64,000 nt of DNA from Planomonospora sp. ID82291 (GTDB lineage Bacteria > Actinomycetota > Actinomycetes > Streptosporangiales > Streptosporangiaceae). Below are positions 59,301 through 64,000 of the stretch, piece by piece (positions within the stretch are counted from its first letter, which is position 1; every line of letters starts with the position of its first letter). Location of the stretch: positions 730,798 through 794,797 of the forward strand of contig NZ_JABTEX010000004.1 of the NCBI RefSeq assembly GCF_015711645.1. The letters run 5' to 3'. The notes below the pieces were generated by a model that worked only from the letters and a program-made list of their open reading frames with translations, made no database searches and was not told the DNA's origin. The position numbers and the translations under genes were made by a program.

Positions 59301-62300
59301 GCACCTACCGCTACACCGCGGCCGGGGACCTGGCCGAGGAGACCACCCGATCCGGCCTGAAGATCACCTACGAGTGGGACGCGCTGGGCCGGCTGCTGGC
59401 CCGTACCGAGGTCTCGGCCGCCCACCCGGACGGGGTGACCGCTCGGGTCACCTACGACGGTGCGGGCCGGATACTGACCGGCACCGCACCCGGGGTGAAG
59501 AACGAGATCACTGGAAAGACCCACACCGTCCGCACGGTCCACGCCTACGACGCCGACGGCAACCAGACGAGCGAGACGGTCACCGACCTGACCGGCGGCG
59601 ATGCCGAGCGCACCACCAGCTACACCTACGACGCCCGCGGCCGCGTCGAGACGGTCACCGGCCCCGACGGAGCCGTGTCCCGCACCACCTGGAACCACAC
59701 CGGCGCCCAGACCAGCGTCACCGACCCGCTGGGCACCGTCACCGCCATGGCCTACACCAAGCGCGGCGAGCTGGCCTCGCGCACGCTGAAGAACTGGACC
59801 GGCAGTCCCGTCAACCCGCAAGCACCCAAGGACGTGGTGCTGGAGTCCTTCGCCTACGACCCCGAGGGCCGCCTGGCCACCCGGGCCGACGCGATGGGCC
59901 GCACCACCGCCTACACCTACTTCGGCGACAACCTGCCCTCCCAGGTCATCGCCAAGAGCGCCCGGCTCAACGGCTCGACCACGCCCGCCGACGTGGTGCT
60001 GCAGGCCAGCACCTACGACGCGGCCGGTAACCTGACCAAGCAGGTCACCGGCGGCGGCAAGACCACCGTCGCATCCGTCTACGACGCGGCCGGCCGCCTG
60101 ACCTCGACCACGCTGGATCCCGGCGGCCTGGCGCGCACCACCACCTACGCCTACGACGCGGCCGGCAACGTGGTCAAGAAGACCTCCACCGGCGCGGGCG
60201 GCGGCCCGGCCGCAACGGTCGCATACGGCTACGACACCGCCGACCGAATGGTCCGCCAAAGCGTCGGCAACGGCGATACCGACCTGGTCTCCACCTGGCG
60301 CTACGACGAGCGGGGGCTGCTGGTCAAGCAGACCGACCCGCGAGGCAACGCCTCCGGCGCGGACGCCGAAGCGTTCACCACGGCGATCCGCTACGACGCG
60401 CTGGGCCGGCTGGTGGAGGCCACCGCGCCGAAGGTGGCGATCGAGGAGAACGGCTCGGCCGCCGACGGCCGGCCGACCACGAAGTACGGCTACAACAGCA
60501 TGGGCCTGGCCACGCAGGTCGTCGACGCTGAAGACCGGCTGACCACCTCGGTCTTCGACAAGGCCGGGCGGCTGACCACCACGATCCGCGGCGGCGCCAC
60601 CGCGACCGATCCGCCCGGCCCGGGCGTCCCGGCCGGGTACTGGGCGATGGACGAGGGCTCCGGTACCACGCTGGCCGACGGCTCCGGAGGCAACCGCACC
60701 GCCACCGCCACCGGTGCGATCACCTGGGGCGAGGGTAAGCACGGCAAGGCCGTCACCTTCGGCCCCGGCACGCACGCGCTCACCGCCGCTCCGGTGCTGC
60801 GCACCGATGAGAGCTACACGGTCTCGGCGTGGGCCTACCTGACCGCGGACGAGCACTCGGCCGTCATCAGCCAGGACGGGGCGGTCAACAGCGGCTTCAA
60901 GCTGCAGTACTCCCCCGGCGACAAGAAATGGCGGATGGTCGCCTACACCGCCGACACCGCCGGCTCCACCGACACCAAGGCCATCTCCTCCCGGGCGGCC
61001 AAGCTCAACACCTGGACGCACCTGACCGGCGTCTACGACGCCGCCGCCCGCAAGATCCGCCTGTACGAGGACGGCGAACTCGTCGCCGAGAACGACTACA
61101 CCAGCACCTGGAACGCCGGCGGCGGCCTGCTGATCGGCCGCAGCAAGCTCAGCGGCGCCTACCAGCACTCCTTCCGGGGCACCCTGGACGAGGTCCGCGC
61201 CTACGCCAAGGCCCTGACGGCTGAGGAGGTCCGCGCCCTGGCCACGGGCACCCCGGCCGCCGCCCCGGCCGCCGCGGCGAGCGACCCGGCCACCGCGCCG
61301 GCCGAGTCGAAGACCACCCTCGCCTACGATGCGGCCGGCCGCATCACCAAGATCACCGACCCGCGCGGTTATGCCACCACGGTCGAATACGACGCCCTGG
61401 GCAATCCGGTGCGCAGCACCCTGCCGGGCGCTTCCGGACCGGCAGGGGTGTCGATCGCCGAGTACGACATGCTCGGTGAGCAGCTCGCGACGGTCGACCC
61501 GACCGGCGCGCGCACCGAGGCGACCTACGACGATCTGGGCCGGGCCATCACCCGCACGCAGATCGAGCGCAAACCCACCACGACCGCGCTGACCACCACC
61601 CTCGTCTACGACACCGCGGGCAACCTGATCAAGGTGGTCGCGCCCGGCAACAAGACCACCGACTACACGGTCAACGCCGCAGGGCAGGTCACCGCAGTCA
61701 CCGACCCCAACGACAACACCTCCACCACCGCCTACGACGGCCTCGGCCGGGCGATCAAGAGCACCGACGCCCTGGGCAACGCGGTCGAGGCCGTCTACGA
61801 CGCGGCCGGCCGGCAGACCGCGGCCAAGGATCTGGACGCCTCCGGGAACGTGGTGCGCACGTTCGGGTTCGGCTACGACGCGGTCGGCAATCCGGTCCGC
61901 ACCACCTCCGCCGAAGGGCACGATACCCGCCGCGAGTTCGACGCCCTCGGACGTTTGACGAAGCTGATCGAGCCGGTCGCGGCCGACAAGGCGATCACCA
62001 CGACGTTCGGCTACGACGCGGCCGGCGCCCGGACCCGGCTGACCGACGGGCGCGGCCACGCCACCTGGACCGCCTACAACGGCCTCGGCCTGGTCGCATC
62101 CGTCACCGAACCGGCCACCACCGCTCACCCGGACGCCGGCGACCGCACCTGGACCCACACCTATGACGCGGCCGGCAACCCCGTCTCCACCCTGCTGCCC
62201 GGCGGGGTGCGCATCGACCGCGTCTTCGACCCCTTCGGGCAGGTGACCAAGCAGACCGGCGCCGGCGCCGCCGTCGCCCCCCCCGAACGGAACCTCACCT

Positions 62301-64000
62301 ACGATGCGGCGGGTCGGCCGACCGCGATCGGCGACTACGGCCTGGAGTACAACGACCGCGGACTGCTGGTCAGGGTCACCAAGGCCGGCAGCCAGGTCGC
62401 CGCCTACGCCTACGACGCCCTGGGCAACCCGACCCAGCGCGTGGACGGCACCGGCACCGCGGCGTTCACCTGGGACGACGGCAGCCGCCTGAAGACCGCC
62501 ACCGACCCGGTGACCGGCCGCACCCTGACCTACGGCTACGACAAGGCCGACCGGCTCACCAGCCAGAGCGCCGCGGGCCCGGCCACCGTCCAGAGCTACG
62601 GCTACGACGCCCTGGACCGGCTGACCTCGCACACGCTGACCGGCAGCGGCGGCACCGAGCTGTCGAAGATCGCCTACGGGTGGGACAAGGACGACAACCT
62701 CACCACCAAGACCACCTCCGGCACCGCCGCAGCCGGCGCCAACACCTACGGCTACGACCACGCCGGGCGCCTGACCTCCTGGACCGCCCCCGATGGCAAG
62801 ACCGTCGACTACGGCTGGGACGAGGCGGGCAACCGCACCAAGGCCGACGACAAGACGTTCGCCTACGACGAGCGTAACCGGCTGACCTCCGGCGCCGGCA
62901 TCGACTACACCTACACCCCCCGCGGCACCGTGGCGAGTGAGACCACCGGCGGGAAGACGAAGAACCTGGTCTTCGACGCGTTCGACCGCATGATTTCCGA
63001 CGGCGAGGCCACCTACGGCTACGACGCCCTGGATCGGATGACGTCGCGCACCAAGGGCGCCGACCAGCAGAAGTTCACCTACTCCGGCCTCAGCAACGAC
63101 CTCGCCACCGTCACCGACGGCACCGGCGCCGTCCGGGCCAAGTACGGCCGCGACCCGTTCGGCGACCTGGTCAGCCTGTCCGAAGGCGGTGATCCCGCGC
63201 TGGGGGTGATGAGCGACCTGCACGGCGACGTGGTGGCGACCTTCTCCGGGACCGCGCTCGCCGACTCGGTGGCCTACGACCCGTTCGGGCAGGTCATCCA
63301 GCGCACCGGCATCAAGCGGTCGGTTGGCTATCAGGGTGAGTACACCGATCCCGACAGCGGCAAGGTCAACATGCACGCCCGCTGGTACCAGCCGGGCACC
63401 GGCGGCTTCGCCTCCCGCGACAGCGCCACGCTGGCACCGGACCCGTCCGTGCAGGCCAACCGCTACACCTACGGCAACGCCGGCCCGCTGACCAACATCG
63501 ACCCCAGCGGCCACGAGGCGATCCAGACCGGCGGCACCACCAGCGCCGGAGGCAGCGGCGGAAGCGGTTGGTCCTCCGGCGGCAACGTCATCGACTTCAG
63601 CGCCTACTACGACCGGCAGCGCATCGGCTGGGACACGCCCATCGTCCCGTGCAGCGGCCAGGGATGCCTGTATACCTGGCACCAGCCCGGCGGTGACCCG
63701 GTGTTCACCGGCACCAGCGATGAAGAGCGCGCGTGGTGGGAGGAGCGCTACGGGGACTTAGCGTGGGCGCCCCAGTTCAAAGACGCGGATGCCAAGAAGT
63801 GGAACCTGCTGCCCAACGGCAGGCCCCGGCCGAAAGGCATCAGCGAAGACGAGTTCTGGGGCGCATCAGAGGAAACCCGCCAAAAGTTCCTGGTGATGTA
63901 CAACGTGAAGCAGATGTACAGCGCCGACGTGACCGACGCGGATATCACCGCCTACTGGCGCAAGATCAACCCCCCGCAGTACCACCTCCCCGCAGGAGGT
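56381..64000 (+). CDS. Secreted Rhs/YD-repeat polymorphic toxin, 3' end beyond the window
   Basis: An open frame of 2540 codons with no stop before the window end. In order: a signal peptide (MRRSLSWSRSAARRAYVTAA, cleavage after about residue 50), a chitin-binding-like Trp-rich domain (about 125-175), a DUF6531-like entry (AAAGPPLSVTRSYNSMDARTDGIFGAGW at about 325), YD repeats, a LamG domain (about 525-745), more YD repeats, a second LamG (about 1400-1625), and the Rhs core ending in DPSGH at 63514. From there a new tip sequence starts. It would be exported and the C-terminal tip released into competitors. The start is ATG 56381. The toxin type cannot be seen. Confidence 0.85.
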   Translation, partial: MRRSLSWSRSAARRAYVTAALAVVIAPGLLTLQATPVTAAIQPAAANPGSLTLPVQLSGSAAGLPSLVPTKATTASAVLPAPALTAPRITGALQVEKRSFSVTRQSASVAGLQQVQREGTVARSAATVWCDDYPFWDSTKRYSYGDMVRWGSELWKVTGFNSQVGSPPDWDRSWTSQGACSFHQSPSVSLILPADDMLLETRTPMLEAYGTSNDSYTIPVTYSFTICDTEAMSGSGCTSSGTSASRFWKVPAGKLAWSKQYWWAVTVTDTGNGMKTTSAKRSLTTGVRQPVIGSQLASGGVGGQEVNPLVGNYTTAATDLSVAAAGPPLSVTRSYNSMDARTDGIFGAGWSTRWDMRLVREVRGDLVTALITYPDGRRVRFAANGDGSFQPPPGMYATLAEQTGGGWRLMDKSATSYLFDALGRVTKITDAHGRAQDLVYNTDGKLEKVTATGGRSLTFTWNGAHVASVSSDPVDGKAITWTYHYEGDRLTGVCAPVTAPNCTRYAYDSGSQYRGLVQDAEPYGYWRLGEASGSVAADLGSGAGPASYEGRSTGDNVAYGKPGALAASPDTAVELTGSVVNLPDYALANLGEHASVELWFKTAASGTLLAASVSAGGLRDKPMLYVGTDGKLYGSYGASATPMASAAAVTDNAWHHVTLTIAGQAQALYLDGKQIGTLSQKVDTWRPYAEVGHGLITRGSAPGLPTGTGTQEFGFRGQLDELAIYGKPLTAAEVGSHYAARAEAPHKMTTVTLPSGRVNTTVAYDSGTERVTAYTDAHGGTWKLAAPQYDAETGKSTVTVTDPDTGTLTFVHDAWRGDRLVAQTDQLGKTTAFDYDTAGFLAKTTDRNGNTIKQVNDARGNVTAITTCRTSGSCQTRRQSFHLNKDDPFDPRNDRVTASRDARSSSATDNTYATTFDYTAKGDTAKVTSSATPDFPDGRSATATYTDGSEPAVGGGTTPAGLVKSSKNPKGQESTYRYTAAGDLAEETTRSGLKITYEWDALGRLLARTEVSAAHPDGVTARVTYDGAGRILTGTAPGVKNEITGKTHTVRTVHAYDADGNQTSETVTDLTGGDAERTTSYTYDARGRVETVTGPDGAVSRTTWNHTGAQTSVTDPLGTVTAMAYTKRGELASRTLKNWTGSPVNPQAPKDVVLESFAYDPEGRLATRADAMGRTTAYTYFGDNLPSQVIAKSARLNGSTTPADVVLQASTYDAAGNLTKQVTGGGKTTVASVYDAAGRLTSTTLDPGGLARTTTYAYDAAGNVVKKTSTGAGGGPAATVAYGYDTADRMVRQSVGNGDTDLVSTWRYDERGLLVKQTDPRGNASGADAEAFTTAIRYDALGRLVEATAPKVAIEENGSAADGRPTTKYGYNSMGLATQVVDAEDRLTTSVFDKAGRLTTTIRGGATATDPPGPGVPAGYWAMDEGSGTTLADGSGGNRTATATGAITWGEGKHGKAVTFGPGTHALTAAPVLRTDESYTVSAWAYLTADEHSAVISQDGAVNSGFKLQYSPGDKKWRMVAYTADTAGSTDTKAISSRAAKLNTWTHLTGVYDAAARKIRLYEDGELVAENDYTSTWNAGGGLLIGRSKLSGAYQHSFRGTLDEVRAYAKALTAEEVRALATGTPAAAPAAAASDPATAPAESKTTLAYDAAGRITKITDPRGYATTVEYDALGNPVRSTLPGASGPAGVSIAEYDMLGEQLATVDPTGARTEATYDDLGRAITRTQIERKPTTTALTTTLVYDTAGNLIKVVAPGNKTTDYTVNAAGQVTAVTDPNDNTSTTAYDGLGRAIKSTDALGNAVEAVYDAAGRQTAAKDLDASGNVVRTFGFGYDAVGNPVRTTSAEGHDTRREFDALGRLTKLIEPVAADKAITTTFGYDAAGARTRLTDGRGHATWTAYNGLGLVASVTEPATTAHPDAGDRTWTHTYDAAGNPVSTLLPGGVRIDRVFDPFGQVTKQTGAGAAVAPPERNLTYDAAGRPTAIGDYGLEYNDRGLLVRVTKAGSQVAAYAYDALGNPTQRVDGTGTAAFTWDDGSRLKTATDPVTGRTLTYGYDKADRLTSQSAAGPATVQSYGYDALDRLTSHTLTGSGGTELSKIAYGWDKDDNLTTKTTSGTAAAGANTYGYDHAGRLTSWTAPDGKTVDYGWDEAGNRTKADDKTFAYDERNRLTSGAGIDYTYTPRGTVASETTGGKTKNLVFDAFDRMISDGEATYGYDALDRMTSRTKGADQQKFTYSGLSNDLATVTDGTGAVRAKYGRDPFGDLVSLSEGGDPALGVMSDLHGDVVATFSGTALADSVAYDPFGQVIQRTGIKRSVGYQGEYTDPDSGKVNMHARWYQPGTGGFASRDSATLAPDPSVQANRYTYGNAGPLTNIDPSGHEAIQTGGTTSAGGSGGSGWSSGGNVIDFSAYYDRQRIGWDTPIVPCSGQGCLYTWHQPGGDPVFTGTSDEERAWWEERYGDLAWAPQFKDADAKKWNLLPNGRPRPKGISEDEFWGASEETRQKFLVMYNVKQMYSADVTDADITAYWRKINPPQYHLPAGG
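60906..63514 (+). repeat. Rhs core, direct copy (right arm)
   Basis: The counterpart of 52213-54814 in inverted orientation. Homology starts at AGTACTCC (60906) and ends at the codons for DPSGH, exactly where Rhs tips normally diverge. Confidence 0.85.

Noticed and set aside
56834..63682. A 2282-codon open frame on the minus strand
   Set aside because: It is the mirror of the Rhs gene. The periodic GC-rich YD-repeat codons keep the opposite strand open. Its translation is Gly/Val/Ala-rich with no domain.

Overview
The window is very GC-rich (by eye well above 70 % in most genes), uses GTG starts, 4-bp stop/start overlaps and actinomycete-type families (KstR2 steroid regulon, ECF42 sigma factor, MmyB-type XRE regulator, DUF4396, Rrf2). 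This points to a filamentous actinomycete, probably of the Streptosporangiales (Streptosporangium, Nonomuraea, Actinomadura and relatives). The genus is an inference. One part, the immunity gene and nearby toxin-tip DNA at about 50.2-52.2 kb, is clearly less GC-rich and looks imported.

Layout. 0-3 kb: a leftward metal-homeostasis and regulator block. A His-rich DUF4396 membrane protein sits behind a CsoR-type operator, followed by a TetR regulator, a truncated metallo-beta-lactamase-fold gene, a MarR regulator with its own palindrome and a membrane-anchored protein. 3-6.4 kb: a gene-poor stretch with a perfect 19-bp inverted repeat, then two HAD-type proteins, RidA and an HxlR regulator. 6.4-17.4 kb: a KstR2-type gene cluster for degradation of steroid rings C and D (SDR, echA20, ipdA, ipdB, ipdC, fadE32, fadE31, an enoyl-CoA hydratase, ipdF, kstR2, fadA6), with two near-identical 18-bp operators at its divergent promoters. 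17.6-25.5 kb: a penicillin-binding protein, a class III cyclase, an ArsR-SRPBCC-VOC operon, trpF, a CapA-type phosphatase, an egtD remnant and an MFS exporter. 25.8-31.7 kb: a carotenoid oxygenase, a LanC-like protein with a steroid-operator-like promoter, a response regulator with an Hpt protein, and a TauD-type dioxygenase behind a Cys-containing leader ORF. 32-35.4 kb: a sulfonate/taurine-type ABC transporter with an Rrf2 regulator. 35.5-46.6 kb: phospholipase D, CBS-BON protein, two universal stress proteins, pirin, ROK kinase with manA, a DGPF protein with ECF42 sigma factor, and an AraC regulator.

46.6-50.1 kb is a graveyard of insertion sequences: an intact-looking IS5-type element, an intact-looking IS4-type element with perfect 30-bp ends, and istB and IS1380 fragments. 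50.2-64 kb is a polymorphic-toxin locus. A large secreted Rhs/YD-repeat protein runs rightward off the window. About 6 kb to its left lies an inverted, 5'-truncated copy of its repeat core, fused to a HINT domain, a GIY-YIG-like toxin tip and an overlapping Imm26-type immunity gene. The two cores (52213-54814 and 60906-63514) form an inverted repeat placed so that recombination between them would join the secreted N-terminal half to the other toxin tip. This is the most striking system in the window.

A second theme is short GC-rich tandem repeats (units of about 9, 12, 18 or 36 bp) at the ends and junctions of many genes, which lengthen or separate coding regions in the steroid, sulfonate and manA operons.
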